A program made the translations under genes and the position numbers. Of a stretch of DNA of 64,000 bases, positions 25,548 to 35,045 are shown piece after piece. Source of the DNA: an uncultured Flavobacteriales bacterium (lineage in GTDB: Bacteria; Bacteroidota; Bacteroidia; Flavobacteriales_G; Salibacteraceae); contig CALSRJ010000001.1 in the NCBI GenBank assembly GCA_943788725.1, positions 186,001 to 250,000 of the forward strand. Reading direction: 5' to 3'. The first letter of the stretch is position 1. Every line of letters begins with the position of its first letter. The notes below the pieces were generated by a model, which was not told the DNA's origin, did no database searches, and saw only the letters and a list, made by a program, of their open reading frames with translations.

Positions 25548-25776
25548 TATTAAAGAATGCCGCTGCGATCAGGAGTCCTAGTAGGGTTAAGATGAATGTA
25601 TAGTTGGCGAGAATGTGCGGTGCATTCTTGTGCACGTTGCCGACCGTCCCACCGATGATGACATTGTCGCTTGAAACAGCGCCAAACACCATGAGGGCCA
25701 TCATGAAAAAAAAGATGTAGACCATGGGCTGGCGAAAGCCGCGCCTCAATTCTTGCAGGTAGAATTCTTGAAACAT
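25504..25776 (-). pseudogene. N-terminal part of an ABC permease/M1-peptidase fusion protein, truncated
   Basis: Ninety residues: MFQEFYLQELRRGFRQPMVY, FFMMALMVFGAVSSDNVIIG, HKNAPHILANYTFILTLLGL and FNNAALRDHEFDFH match the beginning of the roughly 1,200-residue Bacteroidota ABC-2 permease fused to an M1 aminopeptidase. A stop follows at the point where the sequence switches to another permease (around 25515-25525). Its ATPase partner, just upstream, is intact. The rest of this gene is absent from the window, so this is either a real deletion or a misjoined assembly. Confidence 0.8.
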
Positions 25777-25785
25777 AGGTGTGGC

Positions 25786-26667
25786 TTAAGCGGTTGCGGT
25801 GGCTTGTGTCTTGGTAAAGAAGACGTCCTCAAGGTTCGGTTTCACTTGTTCGAATTCGGAATCGGGTTGCGCATCGCTCAGCACGTGGATCTGTGGCTTT
25901 CCGGCTACCATCTTATCTGAGATGACCGTATAATTCCTTTTGTATCGCTCCATTTGGTCGCGTTCAATCGAGGTATGCCACACCTTTCCCTCTAAAGCTT
26001 GTAGTGCAATTTGAGGGGAACCATTGTAGACGATTTGACCTTCGTTCATGATGGCCATTTCGGTGCAAAGTTCTCGCACGTCATCTACAATATGAGTGGA
26101 AAGGATCACAATAACTTCTTGTCCCACATCCGCCAATAGGTTGTGAAAACGATTGCGCTCTCCAGGATCAAGTCCAGCAGTAGGTTCGTCTACGATGATC
26201 AGCTTTGGGTCGCCAATTAAGGCTTGAGCAATGCCTACCCGCTGTTTCATGCCGCCACTGAAGCCTTTTACGCTTTTCTTGCGAACGTCATAGAGGTTGA
26301 CTTTTTGCAAGAGATGAGCGACAAGGTCTTTCCGCTGACCTCGATGAGAAACTCCTTTCAACACTGCAATGTGATCTAACATCTGTTCCGCAGTAAAGCG
26401 AGGGTACACTCCAAATTCTTGTGGAAGGTAGCCCAGCACTTTTCTAAGCTCTGCGGGTTCCTCAACAATGTCTAACTCATCTAAAAAGACAGAACCGGCG
26501 TCGGCCTCTTGAAGAGTAGCAATGGTGCGCATAAGCGAGGATTTACCGGCTCCATTGGGGCCGAGCAGTCCAAACATACCGTTCGAGATCTCAAGTGAAA
26601 CATCATCAAGCGCCTTCACGCCGTTGGCGTAGGTCTTGTTCAATCCTTTGATGGAAAGTGTAGGCAT
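25786..26667 (-). CDS. ABC transporter ATP-binding protein
   Basis: A 293-residue ATPase. Walker A LLGPNGAGKSSLMRTIATL, Q-loop LPQEFGVYPRFT, signature FSGGMKQRVGIAQAL, Walker B KLIIVDEPTAGLD and the H-loop ILSTHIVDDVRELC are complete. The C-terminal extension (KVWHTSIERDQMERYKRNYT to LEDVFF) resembles the ATPases that partner permease/M1-peptidase fusions, which fits the fragment 9 nt downstream. The frame is open to 26775, but the ATG at 26667 (MPTLSIKGLNKTY) is the natural start and has its own promoter. With its permease broken, it may have no working partner. Confidence 0.92.
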   Translation of the reverse strand: MPTLSIKGLNKTYANGVKALDDVSLEISNGMFGLLGPNGAGKSSLMRTIATLQEADAGSVFLDELDIVEEPAELRKVLGYLPQEFGVYPRFTAEQMLDHIAVLKGVSHRGQRKDLVAHLLQKVNLYDVRKKSVKGFSGGMKQRVGIAQALIGDPKLIIVDEPTAGLDPGERNRFHNLLADVGQEVIVILSTHIVDDVRELCTEMAIMNEGQIVYNGSPQIALQALEGKVWHTSIERDQMERYKRNYTVISDKMVAGKPQIHVLSDAQPDSEFEQVKPNLEDVFFTKTQATATA

Positions 26668-26682
26668 AACGTCGGTTTTAAT

Positions 26683-26713
26683 CAAAACTAAACTATGCCG
26701 TTGGTCGGAGCAA
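26683..26713 (-). promoter_or_regulatory. Promoter of the ABC transporter operon
   Basis: Minus strand: TTG (26711-26713), 20-nt spacer, TAGTTTTG (26683-26690), with the ATG at 26667 after 15 nt. Confidence 0.65.
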
Positions 26714-26811
26714 AGAACGATTTTGTTACAAACGGTGGGATATCCAACTTGGAAGGGAAATGGTATGAGCAACACGTCTTAATGTACATTAGGACTTTCG
26801 TTTTCCTCAAC

Positions 26812-26844
26812 AAAAAAGCCCACCTCTTCAAGAGGCAGGCTTTT
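26812..26844 (-). terminator. Rho-independent terminator of pruA
   Basis: On the minus strand AAAAGCC, then CCTCT-TGA-AGAGG, then GGCTTTTTT: a stem of two parts (AAGCC/GGCTT and CCTCT/AGAGG) separated by a small internal loop and followed by six Ts. It lies 20 nt after the pruA stop. Confidence 0.85.
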
Positions 26845-26864
26845 CAAGTCAATTAATCGAAGAC

Positions 26865-28493
26865 TTATCCCAAGAAGGGATATCGGTAATCGGTCGGTGT
26901 AACAAAGGTCTCCTTGATTGTCCGAGGGCTGACCCATCGGATCAAGTTCCACTGTGATCCGGCCTTGTCGTTTGTTCCAGAGCCACGCGCACCACCAAAC
27001 GGCTGCTGGTTTACCACTGCGCCGGTCGGCTTGTCGTTGATGTAGAAGTTTCCTGCCGCATCTGAAAGCTTTTTGCAAGCCAAGTCGATCGCGTAACGAT
27101 CACCAGAGAAAATACTGCCCGTCAATGCGTATGGTGAGGTCTCATTGAGCAAGTCCATGGTCTCTTCGAACTTGTCATCCTCATAAACGTAAATCGTCAT
27201 TACAGGGCCAAAGATCTCTTCTTCCAAGGTGCGGAAGTGTGGATTTGATGTCACAACAACGGTAGGCTCGATGAAGTAACCCTTGCTGTCGTCATAGTTT
27301 CCTCCAACGATGATTTCTGCATCGCTTTGCTCCTTCACATAATCGATGTAGCTGCTGATCTTATCGAACGCTGGTTTGTCGATCACCGCATTGACAAAGT
27401 TGCTCGCATCGCGTGGCGTGCCCATTTTGAAAGACTTCACATCGGCAATCACATTCGCCCTTACTTCAGACCACATACTAGAAGGAATGTAAGCGCGTGA
27501 AGCCGCAGAACATTTCTGCCCCTGGAACTCAAACGCACCCCTAGAAATGGCCGTAGACACTTCCTTGCGACCTGCGCTCGGGTGCACCATGATGAAGTCC
27601 TTGCCGCCAGTTTCTCCGACAATGCGAGGATACGAGCGGTAGTTGCTGATGTTATTTCCTATCTCTTTCCACAGGTGCTGGAAAACGGCAGTAGATCCGG
27701 TAAAATGCAATCCAGCGAAATCTTTGTGTTTGAATACCACATCGCCGGCAACTGGTCCTTCTACTGAAATCAAATTGATCACGCCATCTGGTAGGCCGGC
27801 AGCCTTGAACAAATCCATTACGACTTGAGCAGAATACATCTGACTTTCTGCTGGCTTCCAAACCACGGTATTTCCCATCATAGCTGCAGAAGCTGGAAGA
27901 TTGGCCGCAATAGAAGTAAAGTTGAACGGAGAAATTGCGAAGACAAAACCTTCCAATGGACGGTACTCCATGCGATTCCATATACCCGGTTGTGAGTCAG
28001 GTTGATCGCTGTAGATCTCCTGCATGTAGTGGACATTGAAGCGAAAGAAGTCGATCATTTCACAAGCAGCATCAATTTCCGCTTGAAAAACGTTCTTGGA
28101 TTGAGCCAACATGGTAGCGGCATTCATACGGTCGCGGAAAGGACCTGCCAGGAGCTCTGCGGCCTTCATAAAGATACTAGCGCGGTGTTCCCAAGGCAAA
28201 GCGGCCCACTTATCTTTAGCTGCCATGGCCGCATCAATTGCGGCAGTTACGTGAGATGCATCACCGTAATTGAAGTGTCCTAAGACTTTAGCATGCTCAT
28301 GCGGTGGAGACATGGGGCGTTTATCATTCGTACGGACCTCTTCACCACCAATGTACATTGGCATATCGATCGGGGCTTGGTTGTACATTTCATCATACGT
28401 AGCCATCAAAGTGGCTAATTCTGAACTACCTGGTGCAAAACTGCCCACGGGCTCATTGTCAGGATAAGGGATCTGATAAATTCCTTTTGGCAT
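26865..28493 (-). CDS. pruA: L-glutamate gamma-semialdehyde dehydrogenase (1-pyrroline-5-carboxylate dehydrogenase)
   Basis: A 542-residue aldehyde dehydrogenase that oxidises glutamate semialdehyde to glutamate in proline and arginine catabolism. FAISPFNFTSIAANLPASAA and NTVVWKPAESQ (NAD binding), VGETGGKDF with the general-base Glu, and GQKCSAASRAY with the catalytic Cys, are all present; the N-terminus NEPVGSFAPGSSE is typical of the single-domain P5CDH of Bacteroidota. It lies 69 nt after the 3-hydroxyacyl-CoA dehydrogenase gene on the same strand and is followed by its own terminator at 26812-26844. Confidence 0.96.
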   Translation of the reverse strand: MPKGIYQIPYPDNEPVGSFAPGSSELATLMATYDEMYNQAPIDMPMYIGGEEVRTNDKRPMSPPHEHAKVLGHFNYGDASHVTAAIDAAMAAKDKWAALPWEHRASIFMKAAELLAGPFRDRMNAATMLAQSKNVFQAEIDAACEMIDFFRFNVHYMQEIYSDQPDSQPGIWNRMEYRPLEGFVFAISPFNFTSIAANLPASAAMMGNTVVWKPAESQMYSAQVVMDLFKAAGLPDGVINLISVEGPVAGDVVFKHKDFAGLHFTGSTAVFQHLWKEIGNNISNYRSYPRIVGETGGKDFIMVHPSAGRKEVSTAISRGAFEFQGQKCSAASRAYIPSSMWSEVRANVIADVKSFKMGTPRDASNFVNAVIDKPAFDKISSYIDYVKEQSDAEIIVGGNYDDSKGYFIEPTVVVTSNPHFRTLEEEIFGPVMTIYVYEDDKFEETMDLLNETSPYALTGSIFSGDRYAIDLACKKLSDAAGNFYINDKPTGAVVNQQPFGGARGSGTNDKAGSQWNLIRWVSPRTIKETFVTPTDYRYPFLG

Positions 28494-28562
28494 TGTTTAT
28501 TAATTTATGGTTTAGAAATCGCGCTAAAGCTGCACGATACTCTCGTTGGTTTATGTGATTGC

Positions 28563-29453
28563 TTATTTCTTGAAATTATCGGCCAGTACGAGCTCCTTCG
28601 TGCCATGGGTCCAATTGTAGAACCCTTCGCCGGATTTAACCCCGAGCTTCCCGGCAGTGACCATGTTGACCAGCAGAGGGCACGGTGCATACTTCGGATT
28701 GCCAAATCCGTCGTGTAAAACGTTGAGAATACTCAAGCATACGTCGAGTCCAATGAAGTCTGCAAGCTGAAGAGGCCCCATAGGGTGCGCCATACCCAAC
28801 TTCATCACGGTGTCGATTTCCTCAACACCTGCTACGCCTTCATAAAGGGTAATGATGGCTTCGTTGATCATGGGCATGAGAATCTTGTTGGCGACAAAAC
28901 CTGGGTAGTCATTTACTTCAACAGGAACCTTTTTCAAGCTCCTGCTCGTTTCCATGATGTTCTTGGTAACGGTATCTGAAGTGGCGTAGCCTCGAATGAT
29001 TTCTACCAACTTCATCACAGGCACAGGATTCATGAAGTGCATTCCGATGACCTGCTCAGGGCGAGATGTCACAGCAGCAATCTTTGTGATGCTGATGGAA
29101 GAGGTGTTAGACGCCAAGATGCATTCTGCTGGAGCGTTAGCATCGAGGTCTTTGAATATCTTGAGTTTGAGGTCTACGTTTTCAGTAGCTGCTTCAACGA
29201 CAAGTTCACGGTCGCTAACGCCCTTTGCCATGTCGGTGGTGGTGGCAATGCGTCCTAGGATGGTAGCTTTCTCCTCCTCAGTGATTTGCTCTTTCTTTAC
29301 TTGACGGTCCAGGTTTTTACCAATGGTAGCCATGCCTCGCTCGATATTGCTGTCACTGATGTCGATGAGGTTTACGTTGTATCCAAACTGTGCGAATACG
29401 TGGGCAATTCCATTTCCCATCGTTCCCGCTCCAATCACTGCTATTCTATTCAT
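28563..29453 (-). CDS. 3-hydroxybutyryl-CoA / 3-hydroxyacyl-CoA dehydrogenase
   Basis: A 296-residue enzyme of the length of stand-alone 3-hydroxybutyryl-CoA dehydrogenase. It has the NAD-binding MNRIAVIGAGTMGNGIAHVF, the active-site region IGMHFMNPVPVMKLVEIIRG with the catalytic His, NDYPGFVANKILMPMINEA, and GMAHPMGPLQLADFIGLDV. It would oxidise short 3-hydroxyacyl-CoA to 3-ketoacyl-CoA with NAD. Promoter at 29482-29511 (minus strand), leader about 25 nt. Substrate length is not resolvable from sequence alone. Confidence 0.93.
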   Translation of the reverse strand: MNRIAVIGAGTMGNGIAHVFAQFGYNVNLIDISDSNIERGMATIGKNLDRQVKKEQITEEEKATILGRIATTTDMAKGVSDRELVVEAATENVDLKLKIFKDLDANAPAECILASNTSSISITKIAAVTSRPEQVIGMHFMNPVPVMKLVEIIRGYATSDTVTKNIMETSRSLKKVPVEVNDYPGFVANKILMPMINEAIITLYEGVAGVEEIDTVMKLGMAHPMGPLQLADFIGLDVCLSILNVLHDGFGNPKYAPCPLLVNMVTAGKLGVKSGEGFYNWTHGTKELVLADNFKK

Positions 29454-29481
29454 GTCTTGCGCTTGTTTTGAATTTGCGCTG

Positions 29482-29511
29482 CAAAAGTAGTAACCTCAGT
29501 AGGGTGGGCAA
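29482..29511 (-). promoter_or_regulatory. Promoter of the 3-hydroxyacyl-CoA dehydrogenase gene
   Basis: Minus strand: TTG (29509-29511), 19-nt spacer, TACTTTTG (29482-29489), 28 nt before the ATG. Confidence 0.7.
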
Positions 29512-29647
29512 GCAATAGAGGGTGAGGTTGCAAGTGGATGTTGTACAACAGATGCAAAACGCTGGGAAGATGGATTGTTTCTTTGGGAAAGTACTCAAAA
29601 CAGTGTACATGAATTCATCGGATATTAGTTTCATAATCAAGGAAAAC

Positions 29648-30043
29648 ATGAAACAATTCATCGTCACTACAAGCTTGTTTTTCGCCCTTACGGCAGTCAA
29701 TGCCCAGCCTCAATTCACAGACCTACCTGTGCTTACCGGAGATGATGTGGTGATCACCGTGCTCGAAAGCACGGATGAGTGTGGCACTAAGCCTGGTATT
29801 TTTCAGCTCCATGAGAATGGGTACACCAAGATTCTTGATTTGGAACCGATGACGGCGTCGGAGCCCAATTTGGTACTCAAGCGGAACTCTGAGCGCGTGC
29901 TGGAGGTTATAGCTACCATCGGAAACGACAAGATGGAAGTTCGGGATTATCGGGAATTTTGGATCGATGAATGTTCGAAGCAAAGTCAGTACGTCTTGTA
30001 TGAAAAACCAAGTCTGCGCTATACGGTTTCTTTTCTTCATTGA
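29648..30043 (+). CDS. Small secreted hypothetical protein
   Basis: A 131-residue protein starting at the ATG at 29648 with a signal peptide (MKQFIVTTSLFFALTAVNAQ). The frame is open much further upstream, but no earlier ATG produces a signal sequence. The mature part is beta-rich (DDVVITVLESTDECGTKPGI, FQLHENGYTKILDLEP) with two cysteines that could form a disulfide. I do not recognise the family. It stands alone between the divergent dehydrogenase gene and the convergent T9SS gene, whose stop is 8 nt away. Confidence 0.65.
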   Translation: MKQFIVTTSLFFALTAVNAQPQFTDLPVLTGDDVVITVLESTDECGTKPGIFQLHENGYTKILDLEPMTASEPNLVLKRNSERVLEVIATIGNDKMEVRDYREFWIDECSKQSQYVLYEKPSLRYTVSFLH

Positions 30044-30051
30044 GCGTTTGC

Positions 30052-32486
30052 TCAGCGCACTATCACGATCTTCTTTGGATCAGAATTTCCTATCCTGACA
30101 TAGAAGATGCCTCGATTTCCAACCATTGGGAATTGCATTGCCTCACTGGTCACCCGTTCTTCAAGAACCACTCTTCCCAAGGCGTCATGAACGCTGATCA
30201 TCGTACCTGCTTCTTGACCCACTAGGCGCAACGAGCCATCCGCATAATAAATGCTACTGTTTTCTATTCCTCTAATCTCTTCGGTGCTCACTATTTCGCA
30301 CAAAGTCTTTTCCACATAAAAAGGGTCGGTGATGATGAGCCGGAACTGATCCACAATGTTGGAGTCGTTTTGAAGGGTGATTTGTCCATTCGCATTCAGC
30401 ACGGGATAAAGTTCTCCCGATATAACATCACGTACCACTAAGCAGAGGTTTTCAGCCGCTTCATTCACATCAAAATGCAATGTAACTTCTTCAGTAGGGG
30501 AGTGGAGTAGCAAGGGTAAACTGTCTATTCCATTGGTAGGAAAGCTGTTGATTCCAAAATCATTTTCTCCTATCCGCGTGCATACTTTATAAGGATCTTG
30601 GGCCACCGATAGGTGATAAGTGTCGAAGGCTGGATCAAATGCTACGGAAGCATCATCGGTCAGTCGCACAATTGTCTCTCTTAATCCCGGTGCATTGGAC
30701 AATTTAATGCGGACAATGGGGTCGTCATTTCTCGGTCGTAAGAAGGAAACTGCCGTCGCAGATTTACAGTTCTCGCTAATGGAGAGTGCCGGGCTTGCCG
30801 CGTTCGCTTTGATATAAAAGGCTTGGCTCGATGCTATTAAATTGCTCCCGCCATTGACGCCCACACCATTCACGTATGAAGCATAAGATCCCGTATTGGT
30901 GTTCCATACATAGACGCCGTCATCCACGTTTGTTTTCGCCAAGCTTAACGCGCCCCAATCGATCACACTTGCATAGGGATTTGACACAACGTTCCAGCCA
31001 TCTGCGGTTAAGGCTGTATTGGCGGTGTAGGCAACGGGATAATTGATTGTGCCTGTATTCAGAGGACCTGCTACGTCAATAAGGAAGGAGGCTGTACCCG
31101 AGAGCTGATCTCCACAATAGACCCAATAGCCTCCAGTGGTGGGAATGGATTGACCGATGCCGCTAGGATTTACAAACCCACTGTCCTGATGTCCTGCAAC
31201 CGTTTCATCGTAACCTTTGATGGAGGAGAAATAAAAGGTCGGAAAATCGGATCCAGGAAATCCTGCGGTGATGAAATCGTCGTTCCAGTCGCTCAAGGTG
31301 GCACCGCTCACTGGAGCACTCATGAAACGCCAGCCGGTTGCGCCTGCACCGATAAACCTATGTACGGTAACATCGCCGCTGATCGAACCAAGCACTGGAC
31401 CAACGTAGGCGTCTCCCGTAGCATCTGATTCGATCAATAAAAATCCCGCCGTGCTGACGGCTCCTGATTGAATGTTTAGGCCGCCATGTATGATAGACGT
31501 GTCTGAAGTGAAGGCATCACTAGGTCCCGAATTGTTGATCGTGAGGTCATAAAAGTCGATTGCACCGCTTACCGATTGCGCAATGTTTCCGTTCATTGTG
31601 ATCTTCGATTGGTTGGTCATCACATCCAGTGCGGCATTGCTGGCTGCAAGGGTAATGCTACCTCCAACATAGAGAGTGGGGGCTTGGATGAGCAGAGCAG
31701 TGGCATTGATCTTCAGGTCGTTGAGGATGGTATCCATGGTCACTATGGATTTTTGACTCGCTGCAGTATTTCCGTCAATGGACAAATTGTAATACCCCCC
31801 TAAAGATTTCTTCACCACCTGAGCGCCAGAGCCGAGCCCACTGTAGACCACGGTATTCTCATTTTCTGAAGCTACTAGCACCCCGGATGTCAATACTGCA
31901 CCTCCTGCGTTCAAGATACCGTCATTTTCATTCTTAAAAACAGAAGTGGCCAGCCCAACAATATCGGAAGCCAACAATGTCAACGTTCCTCGGTTAAACA
32001 AAGTATCCAGGTCGGGGCATTGAATGTTACCTCCTGATCTGGTAAGGTAACTGCCCGGCATAATGGTTCTAGGAAATTTTATAAAAAAACAAACCAGTAT
32101 TTGTGATTGATCCCGACCCGGCAATGCTATCGCTAAAGTTGAGCATTTCGATGGTAGAGATGCCTGAGTGAATCCCATCATTCACATATGCACCTCGAAC
32201 ACCAATGCTATTATTAGATTCCAATTCGCCATTGGATTGAATAACCAGACGAGTCGGCCGCTGTTTTTTTGGACTGGCTGACGGTCGTAGCGGAAGAGAT
32301 AATCACATTGTCATTGTTCGCAGGAAAGTCGACTCCTTTTTGACCAGGTGAATTATTACCCCACGTAGCACCGTTCTCCCATGGTCCAGTTTGTACAGAA
32401 GTAAATGTCTGTGCTACTGAAGCAAGAAAGATAAACTGCAGCAAAACCGCTGCAAATAGCACCTTAAGCCTTCTACATATACGCAT
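30052..32486 (-). pseudogene. Large T9SS-secreted surface protein, two homopolymer frameshifts
   Basis: With two single-base corrections this is one protein of about 810 residues. It starts MRICRRLKVLFAAVLLQFIF (signal peptide), then TFTSVQTGPWENGATWGNNS, the opening of Bacteroidota surface proteins with right-handed beta-helix-like repeats (TLTLLASDIVGLATS, SITLAASNAALDVMTNQSKI, MNGNIAQSVSGAIDFYDLTI), then GWRFMSAPVSGATLSDWNDD and YWVYCGD, and ends with a T9SS type A sorting tail (MISVHDALGRVVLEERV to KKIVIVR). The first shift is at a 7-T run (plus strand 32264-32270), the second at a 7-A run (32083-32089); removing one base from each restores the frame. Either the gene is broken, or the runs are misread. 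The start ATG at 32486 follows a TTACTTTG box by 6 nt. Confidence 0.85.
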
Positions 32487-32556
32487 ACCTTGCAAAGTAA
32501 CGAGCCAATCAAACCAGTATGCAGTACTGTACGTTTCATCATCAATAAGGTTCGGT

Positions 32557-33420
32557 TCAAAACTTTGTGATTTTCAATTCTACTCGTCGATTCGCTTGGC
32601 GGTCTAATTCAGTGCGCTCAGGAAATATTTTCGGATCTGAACTTCCCTTTCCAATATAGGTCATCCGATGCTCTGAAATCCCTTCTTGTATCAGGTATTT
32701 GTAGACATATTTCGCGCGGTTTTCAGAAAGGTTCATCGTGCCTGCATCCGCATCCAAACCATCGAAGGCCTCGTACTCACAGCAGATGTGGCCTTGGATT
32801 TCAATCTCGAGTGTAGGATACTTCTTCATGGTTTCTAGCAGCTTTTCCAGTACAGGTATCGATTCTTGTGTAGGAAAATGTCTTCCTCCGATGAAGGACA
32901 AACCGTCCAATACAATGTTGGCCTTGCTCACAGTATCGATTTCGAAAGCGTCTTCTGTTGAGGCAGGCATTGGCTCAACAGGCAAGGGGCGCGGTGGAAC
33001 AGGTGTTTTAACGCTGGGCATCAGGGGTTGAATTATGACGTCTACCCGACGGTGCATTCCGTAGCCTGTGCTGTTAGAAGAAGGTGAGGGTAGTTCTCCA
33101 TCTCCACGGATTACGCTCAAATTGCGTTTTGAGACGCCTTGGCTCATCAGGTATCGAGCTACAGACTCAGCGCGCCTGAATGACAGGGCTTCGTTATAGG
33201 CATCCGAGCCGAGATGATCGGTATGGCCAATGACCATGATTCCTTTCATTTGGATCAAATCGGCGCTCCGATCGTCGATGGGCTTGGCTTCAAAACGAAC
33301 GTCTTCGTTGTGGTCAAAGAATACTGAAATGGTGTCCGTTTGTGCGGTGGATGAATTGATAAGTCCCATCAGCACGAGCGAGGTGATGGCTGCAGCTTTG
33401 TTGAATTCAGTGTGACGCAT
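32557..33420 (-). CDS. Double OmpA-like domain envelope protein
   Basis: A 287-residue secreted protein with two OmpA/MotB-type peptidoglycan-binding-like domains in tandem. After the signal peptide (TSLVLMGLINSSTAQ) comes a first domain with IMVIGHTDHLGSDAYNEALS and FRRAESVARYLMSQGVSKRN, then a proline-rich linker (VKTPVPPRPLPVEPMP), then a second domain with IEIQGHICCEYEAFDGLDAD and LSENRAKYVYKYLIQEGI, ending NRRVELKITKF. There is no beta-barrel domain. It may anchor envelope components to peptidoglycan. The second copy has a double cysteine (HICCEYEAF) where a TD pair is normal. The ATG at 33420 follows a TATCATTG near-match box by 4 nt. Confidence 0.85.
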   Translation of the reverse strand: MRHTEFNKAAAITSLVLMGLINSSTAQTDTISVFFDHNEDVRFEAKPIDDRSADLIQMKGIMVIGHTDHLGSDAYNEALSFRRAESVARYLMSQGVSKRNLSVIRGDGELPSPSSNSTGYGMHRRVDVIIQPLMPSVKTPVPPRPLPVEPMPASTEDAFEIDTVSKANIVLDGLSFIGGRHFPTQESIPVLEKLLETMKKYPTLEIEIQGHICCEYEAFDGLDADAGTMNLSENRAKYVYKYLIQEGISEHRMTYIGKGSSDPKIFPERTELDRQANRRVELKITKF

Positions 33421-33504
33421 GGTCCAATGATAACGCATTTCTCACTTATGAAGTGCACCGCACCATACCTTGGTCATTCTACCCATATTTGTACCGATAA
33501 TTCC

Positions 33505-34077
33505 ATGTACCTCGTCCTAGAAATCATAGCGGTTCTGTTGAGCCTCGCATTTTTAATCCTCCTGATCAAGGAGGTGAAATGGTGCTGGCCTTTTGGGATT
33601 GTGTCTTCAGCTCTGAGCATTGCCCTTTTTATTGAAGCACGTCTCTATTCAGAAGCGTTTCTGTATCTATTTTACGTGATCATTGGGTTCTATGGATGGT
33701 GGGTGTGGACGAGCAATAACGCGCAGAAGGGAGAACCTTTACCTGTGAAGCGGTTCTCCCTCGGAAGAGCAATCCTTCTTTTTGGTCTAGGAACAGTTGG
33801 TGCGTATGCCTTGGGTGCTACCTTCGAGCGATATACTGACGCGGCCAATCCCTTTCTTGATGCAACATCAACTTCTTTCAGCTTTATCGCTAGCTTTCTG
33901 GAAGCCCACAAGGCAATCTCAGCTTGGTTGTATTGGATTGTGATCAATGCCATCTCCATATGGTTGTACTTAGATCGTGGACTACCGATCTACAGCGCGC
34001 TAATGGTAGTGTACTTGTTGGTAAGTGTATATGGGTGGTTTGATTGGAAGAATAAATGGACGAAGGCAATCGCATGA
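33505..34077 (+). CDS. pnuC: Nicotinamide riboside transporter, PnuC family
   Basis: A 190-residue inner-membrane protein of six or seven helices. KEVKWCWPFGIVSSALSIAL, YSEAFLYLFYVIIGFYGWWV and the C-terminal WLYWIVINAISIWLYLDRGL match PnuC, which imports nicotinamide riboside for NAD synthesis; a related subgroup takes thiamine (PnuT). No riboswitch is seen upstream, so NAD or thiamine control is not indicated. The frame opens at 33412, but the ATG at 33505 starts the first helix. A CATATTTG near-match -7 box lies at 33484-33491. It overlaps the next gene by 4 nt. Confidence 0.88.
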   Translation: MYLVLEIIAVLLSLAFLILLIKEVKWCWPFGIVSSALSIALFIEARLYSEAFLYLFYVIIGFYGWWVWTSNNAQKGEPLPVKRFSLGRAILLFGLGTVGAYALGATFERYTDAANPFLDATSTSFSFIASFLEAHKAISAWLYWIVINAISIWLYLDRGLPIYSALMVVYLLVSVYGWFDWKNKWTKAIA

Positions 34078-35045
34078 CAGAAAGATCATCAGATATTGAG
34101 CGCGCAGCAGCGTTCCTCTCAAAAAGTGAGTTGGTTGCTATCCCCACGGAGACCGTATACGGCATGGCAGCGAACGCTTTTGACGAAGTAGCTGTAAAGG
34201 AGATATTTAGGGTGAAGAATCGACCGTTCTACGACCCCTTGATCTTGCATACCAACAGCATTGAAAAAATTGAACGTTGGGGAGTTGCGATTCCTCCAAG
34301 GTTGAGACGCCTGGCGGAAACCTTTTGGCCGGGGCCTTTAACCTTGCTACTTCCACGATCAGAGAAAATTTCAGACAGCGTCACGGCTGGATTAGATCGC
34401 GTGGCTTTCAGGATTCCCAGTCATCCGCTCACACATCAATTGCTCGAACAACTCGACTTCCCAGTAGCTGCTCCAAGTGCGAATCCATTCGGTTATGTGA
34501 GTCCAACAAGTGCAGACCACGTGCTGAAGCACTTTGACGAAAAAATTGCGATGGTGCTAGACGGTGGGGCGTGTGATGTCGGCATAGAATCAACCATAGT
34601 GGGAGAGGAAGATGGTAGGATTGTCGTTTATAGACTTGGGGGCTTGTCCGTAGAACAGATCGAGCGAGTGATCGGGAATATTGAAATCCGCACATCCTCT
34701 TCAAAACCAATGGCGCCAGGTATGTTGGTGAGGCACTACTCACCTCAAAAAGAGCTTATTGTGGTCGACACACAGGAAGAAGTCGACGAGCACAATGTGC
34801 AACAATCGGCTTACATTCTGTTTCTTTTGGAGGCGCCTGAGTTTAACCTTCCCAATGTCATTCACTTGACCCCAGGGGGTAATCATGAGAAAGCAGCAAG
34901 GCAATTTTATCAGGCGTTACGCACGTGGGATGACGATCCAGACATCAAACGCATCATAGTAGAAAGGCTTCCAGACTTCGGCCTAGGAAGAGCGATAAAC
35001 GACCGCCTCAAAAGAGCAGCAGGTGCCGAATCGGAAGAAAAGTGA
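34074..35045 (+). CDS. L-threonylcarbamoyladenylate synthase, Sua5 type
   Basis: A 323-residue enzyme that makes threonylcarbamoyl-AMP for the t6A37 modification of ANN-decoding tRNAs. The YrdC domain is clear: [72 protein letters not shown]-terminal Sua5 domain follows a linker containing [12 protein letters not shown], so this is the two-domain (YwlC/Sua5) form. The start is taken at the ATG at 34074, inside the pnuC stop (ATGA); 34056 is an alternative. The MFS gene overlaps its end. Confidence 0.95.
   Translation: MTERSSDIERAAAFLSKSELVAIPTETVYGMAANAFDEVAVKEIFRVKNRPFYDPLILHTNSIEKIERWGVAIPPRLRRLAETFWPGPLTLLLPRSEKISDSVTAGLDRVAFRIPSHPLTHQLLEQLDFPVAAPSANPFGYVSPTSADHVLKHFDEKIAMVLDGGACDVGIESTIVGEEDGRIVVYRLGGLSVEQIERVIGNIEIRTSSSKPMAPGMLVRHYSPQKELIVVDTQEEVDEHNVQQSAYILFLLEAPEFNLPNVIHLTPGGNHEKAARQFYQALRTWDDDPDIKRIIVERLPDFGLGRAINDRLKRAAGAESEEK

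Noticed and set aside
26779-27078. Minus-strand frame of 99 codons at the end of pruA
   Set aside because: It overlaps the conserved C-terminus of pruA and the terminator, and its sequence is a shifted-frame reading of both.
32083-32270. Programmed ribosomal frameshifting to explain the split T9SS gene
   Set aside because: Two independent shifts would be needed and there is no slippery heptamer with a clear downstream structure; error or slippage is simpler.
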